Assembly (NCBI GenBank): GCA_050486225.1
Contig: JBJHCV010000008.1
Coordinates: forward strand, 1 to 64,000
Direction: 5' to 3'
Length of the DNA stretch: 64,000 nt
Origin: JBBDIX01 sp050486225
GTDB lineage: Bacteria > Actinomycetota > Nitriliruptoria > Nitriliruptorales > Nitriliruptoraceae
The first letter of the stretch is position 1; each line of letters begins with the position of its first letter. The translations under genes were made by a program, and so were the position numbers. A model generated the notes under the pieces. That model did not search any database and had not been told where the DNA came from. It saw only the letters and a program-made list of their open reading frames with translations. This document shows positions 16,240-25,255 of this stretch, piece after piece.

Positions 16240-18360
16240 GTGACGTACATGTCGCTGTACCGCAGGTACCGGCCGCAGACCTTCGACGAGGTCATCGGCC
16301 AGGACCACGTCACCCGCACTCTCGCGAACGCGATCGCCGAGGACCGACTCCACCACGCGTACCTGTTCACAGGACCACGCGGCACGGGCAAGACGTCGAC
16401 GGCCCGGATCCTCGCCAAGGCCGTCAACTGCGTGCAGGGACCCACCCCCACCCCCTGCGGGACGTGCGACTCGTGCACGGACATCGCCGAGGGACGGTCG
16501 ATCGACGTCATCGAACTCGACATGGCGTCGCACGGCGGTGTCGACGACGCCCGTGAACTGCGGGACCGGGCCACGTTCGCTCCTGCCCGGTCCCGGCGGC
16601 GCGTGTACATCCTCGACGAGGTCCACATGGCCTCGACCGCGGCGTTCAACGCGCTGCTGAAGCTCGTCGAGGAACCTCCGGGCCACGTGCTGTTCGTCAT
16701 GGCGACCACGGACCCGCAGAAGGTGCTGCCCACGATCCTGTCGCGTGTGCAGCGGCTGGACCTGCGTCGGGTCGGGTCCGACGACGTGGCCGAGCAGGTC
16801 CGGCGGGTCTGTGCCGCCGAGGGCCACGAGATCGAGCCGGAGGCGATCGGCGCGATCGTGCGCGCGGGTGACGGCTCGATGCGAGACACCCTGTCGGTCC
16901 TCGAACAGGTCCTCGCGTACGCGGACTCCACCGTGACGCACACGATGGTCACGCAGGTGCTGGGAACCACCCCCGACGTGCACGCGTCGCGCGTCGTCGA
17001 CCTGATCGCCGCCGGTGACGTGGGCGGGGTGCTGACCACCGTGCAGGAACTCGTCGACGGTGGGCACGACCTGCGTCGCTTCACGCTCGACCTCGCTCAG
17101 CACGCGCGCGACCTGCTCGTGCTCCGCGTGGCGCCGGATCGACCCGACCTGGTCGACACCACCGATGACCGGCGTGCCCGGCTGGCGACGCAGGCGGCCG
17201 TCGTCGACCAGGACGCCCTGCTCGAGATCGTCCGCGTGCTGTCCGCGACGGTCACCGAACAGCGACAGACCAGCCCTCGGCTGCCCCTCGAACTGGCCCT
17301 CGCGACCCTCGCAGCGGCGACCCCGGCCAACCGGGCGCCCACGGCGCCCACGGGGGCCACGGCGGAACCGGACGCCCCCACGCCGGCCCCGGCCGGTGGG
17401 GAGAGAGAGGTGACCGCCACGGGGTCCCCGGACCCGCGACGGGGGGCCACCCGGGGCGGCGCGTCCGAGTCGGGTCCTCTCGATCAGGGTGCTCCTGATC
17501 CGTCGCCTTCCGATCAGGACTTCTCCGATCCGGGGCCGGGCGACCGTGCGGCCACCGATTCGGGGCCGCGCGAGACGGGAGCGTCGGCGTCCGGCGAGGC
17601 CGGTGCGACACCGGAGCCGTCACCCGTCGCGCCGGAGCCGGCTGCGGCCGCCGACGTGCCGGAGGGTACCGCCCACGCGGGCGAGGCCGTCGACCCGGAC
17701 GGGGCGACGGGGCTCGCGTCGGACCCGACGTTGGAGGCAGACGCCTCGAGCGCTGCGGACGCGCCCTCGGACGCCGATGGTCTCGAGACCGTCCGTACGC
17801 ACTGGGACGGGGTGCTCGAGGCCGTGCGGCAGCAGTCCCGCCGGTGCCACGCCCTGTTCGAGCCCGCCGTACCCGTGCGTGTTGGCCGGGGCGTGATCAC
17901 GCTGCGGTACGCCCGCCGGTACGCGTCCTTCCACGCGGCGAACGCCCGGAAGGCCGAGTTCGCCGACGTGCTCCGGGCGGCACTCCGGGCGCGGTGCGGA
18001 CTCGACCTCCGCGTCGACGTCGTCGTCGAGGGCGAGGACGACCGACGACGGCCGATGCCTCCCCGTGTGACCCCCGACGATGCTCGCACGCCCGTGCTCG
18101 ACGACTCTCCGGCAGCGCGCGCCGGTGCCCGGGGAGCCGCGGCACCGGGACCTGCCACTCCGAGCGGCGACCGTGCCCCCGGGCAGGGCGACATCTCGCG
18201 ACACGCCAACGACCAGGAGGCGGACGTGCGCGAGGCCGAGGTGGCGCCGGCCAGTGTCAGCGAGCACGACGTCGGCCGACTGCTGACCGAGGAACTCGGT
18301 GCGGAGCTCGTGGAGGAGGTCCGGCCGTCGGGCGACGGAGCGGAGCCGTCTGCTCGGTAG
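16240..18360 (+). CDS. dnaX: DNA polymerase III subunit gamma/tau
   Basis: Clamp-loader ATPase subunit of about 706 residues. The N-terminal AAA+ module has YRRYRPQTFDEVIGQDHVT, Walker A GPRGTGKTS (residues 45-53), a four-Cys zinc module (CVQGPTPTPCGTCDSC) and Walker B with ILDEVHM (Asp126). Sensor and lid regions follow to about residue 360. A long Pro/Ser/Asp-rich linker with loosely repeated acidic segments comes next, then a C-terminal domain near residue 520 (WDGVLEAVRQQSRRCHALF) as in tau, and a second low-complexity tail. The GTG at 16240 gives VTYMSLYRRYRP; the in-frame ATG at 16249 is the alternative. It follows ffs, and recR is 78 bp downstream, the common dnaX-recR order. No obvious frameshift slippery site was looked for in depth. 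Confidence 0.96.
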   Translation: MTYMSLYRRYRPQTFDEVIGQDHVTRTLANAIAEDRLHHAYLFTGPRGTGKTSTARILAKAVNCVQGPTPTPCGTCDSCTDIAEGRSIDVIELDMASHGGVDDARELRDRATFAPARSRRRVYILDEVHMASTAAFNALLKLVEEPPGHVLFVMATTDPQKVLPTILSRVQRLDLRRVGSDDVAEQVRRVCAAEGHEIEPEAIGAIVRAGDGSMRDTLSVLEQVLAYADSTVTHTMVTQVLGTTPDVHASRVVDLIAAGDVGGVLTTVQELVDGGHDLRRFTLDLAQHARDLLVLRVAPDRPDLVDTTDDRRARLATQAAVVDQDALLEIVRVLSATVTEQRQTSPRLPLELALATLAAATPANRAPTAPTGATAEPDAPTPAPAGGEREVTATGSPDPRRGATRGGASESGPLDQGAPDPSPSDQDFSDPGPGDRAATDSGPRETGASASGEAGATPEPSPVAPEPAAAADVPEGTAHAGEAVDPDGATGLASDPTLEADASSAADAPSDADGLETVRTHWDGVLEAVRQQSRRCHALFEPAVPVRVGRGVITLRYARRYASFHAANARKAEFADVLRAALRARCGLDLRVDVVVEGEDDRRRPMPPRVTPDDARTPVLDDSPAARAGARGAAAPGPATPSGDRAPGQGDISRHANDQEADVREAEVAPASVSEHDVGRLLTEELGAELVEEVRPSGDGAEPSAR

Positions 18361-18363
18361 GCT
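18358..18363 (+). promoter_or_regulatory. Candidate -10 box (TAGGCT) ahead of recR
   Basis: TAGGCT overlaps the TAG stop codon of dnaX and lies 75 nt before the recR start. It matches the TAGGNT hexamer seen ahead of other genes here. It would give recR-lysC-asd their own promoter; no -35 was recognised. Confidence 0.3.
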
Positions 18364-18438
18364 CCCTGTGCACCAGCAGCACGTCCCGGTCGATCGTCGA
18401 CGACGCGTACCTGACGAGCCCGCTGACGAGGTTCCCAC

Positions 18439-19032
18439 GTGTACGAAGGCGCGATCCAGGACCTGATCGACGAGCTGGGAAGACTCCCGGGCGTCGGTCC
18501 GAAGAGCGCGCAACGCATCGCGTTCCACCTGTTGCAGACCGACCCGGCGGACGCGCGTCGCCTGGCGGATGCGATCACCCGGGTGAAGGCGTCCGTGCGC
18601 TTCTGCGAGGTGTGCTGGAACGTCAGTGAGGAACAACGCTGTCGGATCTGCCGCGACGAACGTCGCGACGCGGCGGTGCTGTGTGTCGTCGAGGAGGCGC
18701 GTGACGTGGTCGCGATCGAACGCACGCGCGAGTACCGCGGCCGGTACCACGTGCTGGGTGGCGCGATCTCGCCCATCGACGGCATCGGCCCCGACGAACT
18801 GCACATCCGTGAACTCATCGCTCGACTGGACGCCGACGACGTCACCGAGGTCATCCTCGCGACGAACCCGAACGTGGAGGGGGAGGCCACCGCCTCGTAC
18901 CTGTCGCGGCTGATCGGGCCTCTCGGGGTGCGGGTCACGCGACTCGCGAGTGGACTGCCTGTCGGTGGAGACCTCGACTACGCGGACGAGGTGACGCTCG
19001 GACGCGCGTTCGTCGGCCGGCGAGACGTCTGA
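18439..19032 (+). CDS. recR: Recombination mediator RecR
   Basis: A 197-residue DNA-binding protein of the RecFOR pathway, which loads RecA at gaps. It shows the helix-hairpin-helix (LGRLPGVGPKSAQRIAFHLL), the four-Cys zinc finger (FCEVCWNVSEEQRCRICRD), and the Toprim domain (LCVVEEARDVVAIERT, GGAISPIDGIGPDELHI, VILATNPNVEGEATASYL). Length is exact for the family. The GTG at 18439 is the accepted type of start. It lies between dnaX and lysC, with 15 bp to lysC, so it is probably co-transcribed with the aspartate-pathway genes. Confidence 0.97.
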   Translation: MYEGAIQDLIDELGRLPGVGPKSAQRIAFHLLQTDPADARRLADAITRVKASVRFCEVCWNVSEEQRCRICRDERRDAAVLCVVEEARDVVAIERTREYRGRYHVLGGAISPIDGIGPDELHIRELIARLDADDVTEVILATNPNVEGEATASYLSRLIGPLGVRVTRLASGLPVGGDLDYADEVTLGRAFVGRRDV

Positions 19033-19047
19033 CCCTCGGAGGAACCC

Positions 19048-20280
19048 GTGGCCATCGTGGTACAGAAGTACGGCGGCACGTCCGTCGGGGACGTCGACCG
19101 CATGAAGCGGGTCGCGGACCGTGTCGCACGAACGCACCGTGACGGCAACCAGACGGTCGTGGTCGTGTCCGCCATGGGACACACGACCGACGACCTGGTG
19201 TCCATGGCGCGCCAGATCTCCCCGGCCCCGCCGGAGCGTGAACTCGACATGCTCCTCACCGCCGGTGAGCGCATCTCCATGTCGCTGCTGGCCATGGCAC
19301 TCGCGGATCGGGGAGTGTCCGCGAAGTCGTTCACCGGCTCGCAGGCCGGGATCATCACCGACGCCGTGCACGGCAAGGCGCGGATCGTCGACATCACCCC
19401 CGGGCGCGTTCGCGATGCGCTCGACGGGGGCAACGTCGTGATCGTCGCGGGTTTCCAGGGCGTCAGCCAGGACACGAAGGACATCACGACGCTGGGCCGT
19501 GGCGGGTCGGACACGACCGCCGTCGCACTCGCCGCGGCACTGGACGCCGACGTGTGTGAGATCTACACGGACGTCGAGGGCGTGTTCACGGCCGACCCGA
19601 GGATCGTGCCGGCCGCTCGGAAGCTCGACTTCGTCTCCTACGAGGAGATGCTCGAACTGGCGGCACAGGGGGCACGGGTCCTGCAGGTCCGGTCCGTCGA
19701 GTTCGGCCGCAACCATGGCGTGCGCATCCACGTACGCTCGTCGTTCAGCTTTGGTGAGGGCACGTGGATCGGCCCCGAGGAGGAAGCCGTGGAGGACGCC
19801 ATCATCTCCGGGGTCGCACACGACACGTCGGAGGCGAAGGTCACCATTCGCAACGTGCCTGACCGTCCCGGCGTCGCGGCCCGTCTGTTCTCGGTCCTCG
19901 CCGACGAGCACATCAACGTCGACATGATCGTCCAGAACGTGTCCCAGGACGGCCACACCGACATCTCGTTCACACTGCCACGTGAGGAGACCGCGCGGGC
20001 GCGGGGGGTGCTGGAACCGCTGGGCACGGAGATCGGGGCCGACGGCGTCGCCATCGACGAGGACATCGCCAAGGTGTCCCTCGTGGGCGCCGGAATGAAG
20101 ACCCATCCCGGGATCGCCGCACAGATGTTCGCGGCCCTGTCGGCGGCCGGCGTCAACATCGAGATGATCTCCACCTCGACGATTCGCGTGTCGGTCGTGG
20201 TCTCACGTGACCAGGTGGAGACCGCGGTGCAGGCCGTGCACGCGTCGTTCGGTCTGGGTGACGACGGGCAGGTGGCCTGA
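19048..20280 (+). CDS. lysC: Aspartate kinase (alpha chain)
   Basis: A 410-residue enzyme that phosphorylates aspartate, the first step to lysine, methionine, threonine and diaminopimelate. The N-terminal kinase domain has VVQKYGGTSVGDVDRMKRVA, GRGGSDTTAVALAAALDADVCEIYTDVEGVFTADPR (in parts) and the LQVRSVEF segment. The C-terminal 160 residues hold two ACT domains (SEAKVTIRNVPDRPG..., ...AKVSLVGAGMKTHPGIAAQMFAALS) for feedback control by lysine and threonine. The GTG start follows a GGAGG site. Its stop overlaps the asd start (TGATG). An internal start for a separate beta chain is described in its own entry. Confidence 0.97.
   Translation: MAIVVQKYGGTSVGDVDRMKRVADRVARTHRDGNQTVVVVSAMGHTTDDLVSMARQISPAPPERELDMLLTAGERISMSLLAMALADRGVSAKSFTGSQAGIITDAVHGKARIVDITPGRVRDALDGGNVVIVAGFQGVSQDTKDITTLGRGGSDTTAVALAAALDADVCEIYTDVEGVFTADPRIVPAARKLDFVSYEEMLELAAQGARVLQVRSVEFGRNHGVRIHVRSSFSFGEGTWIGPEEEAVEDAIISGVAHDTSEAKVTIRNVPDRPGVAARLFSVLADEHINVDMIVQNVSQDGHTDISFTLPREETARARGVLEPLGTEIGADGVAIDEDIAKVSLVGAGMKTHPGIAAQMFAALSAAGVNIEMISTSTIRVSVVVSRDQVETAVQAVHASFGLGDDGQVA
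19789..20280 (+). CDS. lysC: Aspartate kinase beta chain from an internal start
   Basis: Inside lysC, codon 248 is a GTG preceded by GAGGAGG at ideal spacing (the encoding DNA reads GAGGAGGAAGCCGTG). It begins VEDAIISGVAHDTSEAKVT, closely matching the start of the separately translated beta subunit of aspartate kinase in Corynebacterium and Bacillus. The product would be 163 residues comprising the two regulatory ACT domains, forming an alpha2beta2 enzyme. The site is directly visible; expression as a second polypeptide is inferred from the known family behaviour. Confidence 0.7.
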   Translation: MEDAIISGVAHDTSEAKVTIRNVPDRPGVAARLFSVLADEHINVDMIVQNVSQDGHTDISFTLPREETARARGVLEPLGTEIGADGVAIDEDIAKVSLVGAGMKTHPGIAAQMFAALSAAGVNIEMISTSTIRVSVVVSRDQVETAVQAVHASFGLGDDGQVA

Positions 20281-21335
20281 TGCCACGTGTCGCGGTGCTC
20301 GGAGCGTCGGGGGCGGTCGGCACGGAGATCCTGAGACTGCTCGACGAACGGGACTTCCCGGTCGACGGGGCCCCCGTCCTGCTCGCGTCACCACGCTCCG
20401 CCGGTCGCCGGGTCGCGTGGCGTGACACGGAGATCGAGATCCGTGCGGTGGACGCCGCGGCCTTCGACGGCGTGGACGTGGCGATCTTCTCGGCCGGCGC
20501 GACCCGGTCTCGCGAGTGGGCGCCGGTCGCGGTCGACGCCGGCGCGGTCGTGGTGGACAACTCGTCGGCGTTCCGGATGGATCCACAGGTCCCGCTCGTG
20601 GTCAGCGAGGTGAACCCCGACACCGCCACCCAGCGCCCCCTGGGGATCGTCGCCAACCCGAACTGCACGACCATGGTGCTCATGGTCGCAGTCAAGCCTC
20701 TGCACGACGCGTTCGGGCTCACGGAGGTCGTCGCGACCAGCTACCAGGCGGCCGGTGGTGCCGGCATGTCGGGCATCGACGAACTGATCAGCCAGGCGAG
20801 GGCGTTCGTCGACCAGGCCGATGCGCTGCGGCTCGACGGGGCGGCGGTGGAGGGCTCGGTCGACCCCGAGGTGTTCTCCCGGGCGATCGCGTTCAACGTG
20901 CTGCCGCACTGCGGGTCGTTCGGTGACAACCACCACACCGACGAGGAGATGAAGCTCGTCAACGAGTCACGCCGGATCCTCGACCTGCCCGGACTCGCCG
21001 TGTCGCCGACGTGTGTGCGCGTTCCCGTGGTCGTGGGCCACGGCATCGCCGCAAGGCTGCGCTTCTCCTCACCCGTGGACCGTGACGCCGCCCTGCAGAC
21101 GCTCGCGGGAGCACCCGGCCTGCGTGTCGTCGACGGCGATGGTCGCGGTGACGAACCGCTCGAGTACCCGACGCCACTGGCCTCTGCCGGTCGTGACGAG
21201 GTGCTCGTCGGACGCGTCCGCGGCGACCTCTCGGATCCCCGGGCGCTCAACGTGTTCGTCGTCGGGGACAACCTGCGCAAGGGCGCCGCGCTCAACGCCG
21301 TGCAGATCGCCGAACTCGTGGTCGCGGAGGGCTGA
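20280..21335 (+). CDS. asd: Aspartate-semialdehyde dehydrogenase
   Basis: A 351-residue NADPH-dependent enzyme that reduces aspartyl phosphate to the semialdehyde. The N-terminal Rossmann motif is VAVLGASGAVGTEILRLL. Catalytic Cys129 sits in NPNCTTMVLMVAV. The substrate-binding segment is EEMKLVNESRRILD, and the loop CVRVPVVVGHG carries the general-base His. The length is usual for the family. It is translationally coupled to lysC (TGATG). The operon supplies diaminopimelate for the cell wall, which fits the PBP gene soon after, and homoserine for the methionine pathway near 36-43 kb. Confidence 0.97.
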   Translation: MPRVAVLGASGAVGTEILRLLDERDFPVDGAPVLLASPRSAGRRVAWRDTEIEIRAVDAAAFDGVDVAIFSAGATRSREWAPVAVDAGAVVVDNSSAFRMDPQVPLVVSEVNPDTATQRPLGIVANPNCTTMVLMVAVKPLHDAFGLTEVVATSYQAAGGAGMSGIDELISQARAFVDQADALRLDGAAVEGSVDPEVFSRAIAFNVLPHCGSFGDNHHTDEEMKLVNESRRILDLPGLAVSPTCVRVPVVVGHGIAARLRFSSPVDRDAALQTLAGAPGLRVVDGDGRGDEPLEYPTPLASAGRDEVLVGRVRGDLSDPRALNVFVVGDNLRKGAALNAVQIAELVVAEG

Positions 21336-21411
21336 GCGCCCCACGACCCGGGTCGGGGCGAACGGCCCGGGCAGACGAGACCGGGGGACGCGCGAGTTCG
21401 GGGAGACGAGG

Positions 21412-21440
21412 AACGCGCGGCCCCTGGGGGACCGCGCGTT
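21412..21440. terminator. Strong hairpin between asd and tRNA-Pro
   Basis: AACGCGCGG (21412-21420) and CCGCGCGTT (21432-21440) form a 9-bp stem, with CCCCTGGGG able to extend it inside the loop. It lies 3 nt beyond the 3' end of the minus-strand tRNA-Pro gene and about 76 nt after asd, so it can end transcription from both sides. Confidence 0.7.
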
Positions 21441-21443
21441 GCG

Positions 21444-21518
21444 TCGGGATGGGCGGATTCGAACCGCCGACCTCCTCGTCCCGAACGAGGCGCGCTAACC
21501 AAGCTGCGCTACATCCCG
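21444..21518 (-). tRNA. tRNA-Pro (anticodon CGG)
   Basis: A minus-strand cloverleaf: acceptor CGGGATG with CATCCCG, D-arm GCGC...GCGC, anticodon stem CCTCG/CGAGG around the loop TTCGGGA with anticodon CGG, and T-arm GGCGG-TTCGAAT-CCGCC. The discriminator is A, and CCA is not encoded. C1 pairs with G72, as is normal for tRNA-Pro. The 106 bp between it and the upstream-lying metallophosphoesterase stop (21519-21624) shows nothing else. Confidence 0.96.
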
Positions 21519-21624
21519 GTGGTGACGTCCCCGAACGGGAACGCGCGGGAGCGTACCCCGGGCCGGAGAGCCACGCGAAACGCCCCGGGGGGCCTGCACG
21601 CGACCCGGCCGCGTGCGGCGGGCG

Positions 21625-22536
21625 TCAGGTGAGTTCGAGGAGGGTCGCCTCGGGGCGGCAGGCGAAGCGGAACGGCGCGTACACCGAGTGTCCGAGCCCC
21701 GCCGACACGTGCAGCCATCGGTCGTGATGCCTCGACAGGCCCCGCGCCTGGTCGAGCGGCAGGTCGCAGTTCGCCACCAGCGCACCGACCGGCGGGAAGC
21801 GCACCTGTCCGCCGTGGGTGTGGCCGGCCATCAGCAGGTCGTGGCCGGCGTCGACGAGCACGTCGAGGGCCGCGAGGTAGGGGGCGTGCACGAGGCCGAG
21901 CCGCAGCACGGCGTCGGTGTCGCGCGGGCCCGCCACCGCGGACGGATCCGGCAGCACGGTGGTACGGAGGTGCGGGTCGTCGATCCCCCCAGCGACCACG
22001 GTCCCGGCCTGCGTCTCCACGGTGACGGCCTCGTTGCGCAGCGTCCGGTAGCCGTGCTCGGCGAGACCGTCGACCATGCGCTGGGTGTCGAGTCGTGCAC
22101 CGTGCGATCGGCGGCGTGGCGACACGAAGTAGCTCAGTGGCGACTTGACCACCGGGCCGTAGAGGTCGTTGCTGCCCAGCACCACCAGGCCGGGCCGTCC
22201 GTCGCGAGTCAGGGGCGCGAGCGCCTCCACCGTCGCGTCCTCGGCGTCGGCGGCGCCCATCAGGTCGCCGGTCGCGACCACCAGGTCGTGGTCCTCACCG
22301 GACAGTTCCTCGAGGAACCGGACGCGGTGGTCCTGTCCGGGCACGAGGTGGACGTCGCTGACGTGCAGGATCCGCAGTCGGCCCGCCCCGGATCGCAGGA
22401 CACCCGGCACCGTCACCCGGCGCAGCGCGTACCACCGTCGCTCCACGAACGTGCCGTACGCGACGCACGCCGCCCCGGCAGCGAGCACCGCGGCACCGAC
22501 CCGCAGCGCGGGCGACCCCCGGCGTGTCGACGTCAC
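21625..22536 (-). CDS. Metallophosphoesterase, membrane-anchored
   Basis: A calcineurin-type phosphoesterase of 303 residues. One hydrophobic segment near residues 12-28 (VGAAVLAAGAACVAYG) probably anchors it in the membrane. The dimetal motifs follow: HVSDVHLV, ATGDLMG, LGSNDLYG, then AGHTHGGQVRFP near the C-terminus. This resembles the YkuE/YaeI group, some of which are linked to lipid or UDP-sugar hydrolysis; the substrate here is unknown. The start overlaps the stop of the class A PBP gene by 4 nt (22533-22536), a coupling often seen in actinobacteria, so a role at the cell envelope is likely. Asp, His and Asn ligands all appear intact. Confidence 0.9.
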   Translation of the reverse strand: MTSTRRGSPALRVGAAVLAAGAACVAYGTFVERRWYALRRVTVPGVLRSGAGRLRILHVSDVHLVPGQDHRVRFLEELSGEDHDLVVATGDLMGAADAEDATVEALAPLTRDGRPGLVVLGSNDLYGPVVKSPLSYFVSPRRRSHGARLDTQRMVDGLAEHGYRTLRNEAVTVETQAGTVVAGGIDDPHLRTTVLPDPSAVAGPRDTDAVLRLGLVHAPYLAALDVLVDAGHDLLMAGHTHGGQVRFPPVGALVANCDLPLDQARGLSRHHDRWLHVSAGLGHSVYAPFRFACRPEATLLELT

Positions 22537-25112
22537 CGGTACTCGCCGATGTACATGATCACTCGTGGGTCGTCGTCGAACGCGGAGTCGTCGGCCTCGG
22601 TGCCCGGGCGCGGGCGCTGGTCGATCACCTTCCCGTCGTCGTCGCGGTCGTCGACGTCGCGGTAGATCGTCCCGAACTCGAAACCACGGCTCAGGACGAG
22701 CTGTCGGGCCTCGTCACGTTCCATGCCCACGATGTTGGGCACCACCGGGATGGACCCGGTGCCATCGGACACCTCGATGACGATCAGGCTCCCGAGCGCG
22801 ACGTCGTCGCCGGCCGACGGGGACTGACTGATCATCTCGCCCTCGGGGTGGTGACTCTCGACGTCCTCGAACAGGACGCGGAAGCCGGCCTCGAGCGCCC
22901 GCTCGATGATCTCCTCGCGGTCGTCGAGCTGCAACAGGTCGGGCACCTGCCCACGCGGCATCGGCGGAGGTGTCGGGAAGCCCTGCGGTTCGAACTGCTG
23001 CACGGCGTTGCCCATGTACAGGCGCCACATCGGTGCGGCGATCGTTCCACCGAACACCTGGGAGTACGGGGTGCCGGCGATCGTCACGCCGCGCATGAGC
23101 TGGGTCGTCGGCGGGCACTGGTTGAGGAACCGCTGGGTTCCGCAGGCCTCCTCGGCAGCGTCCTCGCTGACGTAGAACCGCTGGCCGTTCGGGTATCCGA
23201 CCCACGCGGCCGTGGACAGTTGGCGCACGAAGCCGACGAACCAGGCGTCGACGTTGTTGTCGGTGGTCCCGGTCTTGCCGCGTGTGGGCCACGTCCCGAG
23301 GTTCGCGCCGGGCGCGGTACCGCCACCGAGCACGGGCCCGGCCAGGATGTCCACGACCCGGTCGGCGACCTCGGTGTCGACGACCTGGCGGCAGTCGGGT
23401 GTGTGCTCCCAGATGACCCGCCCGTCGGCGTCCTCGATCCGGGTGATCGGGAAGGGTGCGCAGTACTCCCCACGGTTGGCCAGCGTCGCGTACGCGGTCG
23501 CCATCTCCAGGGGGGTGACGTCGGCGGCGCCCAGCGCCAGCGAGCAGTTCGCGCCGAGCTCAGAGGTGATCCCGAGCCGGTGCGACATGTTGACCAGCTT
23601 CTCCGGGCCGATCTCCGCGACCAGCATGGCGTGGAACACGTTGCTGGAACGGGCCATCGCCTCGTACATGTTGAGGATCGCGTCGCCGCCGGCGTTGCGC
23701 ACGACGTAGGAGCCGGCCGACCCGCCGGCGTAGTTGACGCAGCCCTCGATCTCCGCGGGGCCACGGGCGTCGAGCGTCAGGGACGGCGGGACCCCGTCCT
23801 CGAGAGCCGCCGCGGTCACGAACGGCTTGTACGAGGACCCGGGCTGACGGCCGGATCCTCCGACGCCTCGGACCGCCGGGTTGACCTTGGTGCGGTCACA
23901 CAGCAGCAGCCCCTCGTCGGTCTCGCCGATCCAGCTGTTGTCCTCGGAGCACGAGCCGTAGGTGTGGGGCCCGATCGCCATCGCCCGGATCGCGCCCGTG
24001 CCGGGTTCGACCGACACGATCGACCCCATGGGCTCCTGGGCGATCTCGTGGAGGGGTTCGTCCTCGTAGGTGAGGAACTCGCGGATGGCCGCCTCTGCGT
24101 ACTCCTGCATCTCCGGGTCGAGCGTCGTGTGGATCCGCAGCCCGGACTGGAACACCCGTCGGCGGCGTTCCTCGGCCGTCGGACCCATGGCCTCGAGGGC
24201 GTTGACCTGGGTGCCCAGCGCCTGCGCCAGCTGTTCGTTCACGAGCAGTCGCGACACCCAGTCGATCCAGAACGGGTACTCCGGCGGGGGCGGCTCGGAC
24301 ACCAGGATCCGCAGGTCCTCGTCGATCGCGGCCTGTGCCTGCGCCTGGGAGATGAACCCGTGGTTGGCCATCTGTCGCAGGACGATGTCACGACGGGCCT
24401 GCGCGTTCTCCATGCTCGCGATGGGGTTGTTGCGTTCCGGGGATCGCAGGATGCCCGCGAGCGTCGCGGCCTCGCCGAGCGTCAGTTCCCGGACGTGCTT
24501 GGAGAAGTAGCGGTCCGCGGCGGTGCCGATCCCGTACACGCTGCTGCCGTAGTAGCTGCGGTTGAGGTAGAGCTCGAGGATCTCGTCCTTGCTCAGCTGC
24601 CGCTCGAGTTCGAGCGCGTAGATCGCCTCCTCGATCTTGCGCTGGTACGTCTGCTCCGGGGAGAGGAACGCCAGCTTCACGTACTGCTGGGTGATCGTCG
24701 ACGCCCCGGACTCGATGCCGCCGGCGCGGAAGTTGTCGATGGCCGCGCGGATGATCGACAGGTGGTGGACTCCGTCGTGGGTGTAGAAGGTCGCGTCCTC
24801 GGTCGCGAGCACCGCGTCGATGGCGACCTGCGGGATCTCGGACAGGGAGACCGGGACCCGGTTCTCCTCGAACGTCAGCTCCGCGAGTTCCTGGCCGTTC
24901 GCGTCGAAGACGTACGAGTTCTGGGGCTGCATGCCCGCGTCACCCATGGGCGCGACGTCGAGGATGTCCGTGCGCACGGCGCGGACGACGTCGGTCGCGG
25001 CGAGCGCCGCCGGGAGGAACAGCGACCCGATCAGGGCACCGACCAGGCCCACGATGCCGACCATCAGGGTGATGCGCACCGCAACGGCCGTGGCTCGGTT
25101 GCTCGAGTTCAT
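22533..25112 (-). CDS. Class A penicillin-binding protein with PASTA domains
   Basis: Bifunctional peptidoglycan synthase of 859 residues. One membrane helix near residue 20 is followed by a GT51 glycosyltransferase domain (LATEDATFYTHDGVHH, STITQQYVKLAFLS, RKIEEAIYALELERQLSKDEILELYLN in parts). The transpeptidase domain has the SxxK motif in PGSSYKPFVTAA, SxN in ARSSNVFHA and KTG in TRGKTGTTDNNVDAWFVGF. The C-terminus has two PASTA-like repeats (VPDLLQLDDREEII... and VPNIVGMERDEARQLVLSRGFEFG) that may bind cell-wall fragments or beta-lactams. The ATG at 25112 has a CGGAGG site. It is first of a two-gene unit with the metallophosphoesterase. The long open frame on the opposite strand is only its shadow. 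Confidence 0.96.
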   Translation of the reverse strand: MNSSNRATAVAVRITLMVGIVGLVGALIGSLFLPAALAATDVVRAVRTDILDVAPMGDAGMQPQNSYVFDANGQELAELTFEENRVPVSLSEIPQVAIDAVLATEDATFYTHDGVHHLSIIRAAIDNFRAGGIESGASTITQQYVKLAFLSPEQTYQRKIEEAIYALELERQLSKDEILELYLNRSYYGSSVYGIGTAADRYFSKHVRELTLGEAATLAGILRSPERNNPIASMENAQARRDIVLRQMANHGFISQAQAQAAIDEDLRILVSEPPPPEYPFWIDWVSRLLVNEQLAQALGTQVNALEAMGPTAEERRRRVFQSGLRIHTTLDPEMQEYAEAAIREFLTYEDEPLHEIAQEPMGSIVSVEPGTGAIRAMAIGPHTYGSCSEDNSWIGETDEGLLLCDRTKVNPAVRGVGGSGRQPGSSYKPFVTAAALEDGVPPSLTLDARGPAEIEGCVNYAGGSAGSYVVRNAGGDAILNMYEAMARSSNVFHAMLVAEIGPEKLVNMSHRLGITSELGANCSLALGAADVTPLEMATAYATLANRGEYCAPFPITRIEDADGRVIWEHTPDCRQVVDTEVADRVVDILAGPVLGGGTAPGANLGTWPTRGKTGTTDNNVDAWFVGFVRQLSTAAWVGYPNGQRFYVSEDAAEEACGTQRFLNQCPPTTQLMRGVTIAGTPYSQVFGGTIAAPMWRLYMGNAVQQFEPQGFPTPPPMPRGQVPDLLQLDDREEIIERALEAGFRVLFEDVESHHPEGEMISQSPSAGDDVALGSLIVIEVSDGTGSIPVVPNIVGMERDEARQLVLSRGFEFGTIYRDVDDRDDDGKVIDQRPRPGTEADDSAFDDDPRVIMYIGEYR

Positions 25113-25255
25113 CCGGGGGCCTCCGAGTCGCGGAGCGACAGGTGCTGCCGACGACCGTCAGAGGGTACCGACGGCACACCTGTGGTCGAGGCCCCGGGGT
25201 GTGCGTCCGGACAGGGGAGGTGACGACACCGCCCGAGTCCGTTGGCGGCGGTCCG

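Noticed and set aside
17620..20106. Long minus-strand frame across dnaX, recR and lysC
   Set aside because: It spans three well-supported genes on the other strand and has no family features.
21449..21727. Short frame reading MGGFEPPTSSSRTRRANQ
   Set aside because: It is the translated tRNA-Pro gene, a well-known spurious annotation.
22524..25223. Long plus-strand frame opposite the class A PBP gene
   Set aside because: Low-complexity translation, no motif; the minus-strand frame contains all PBP motifs.
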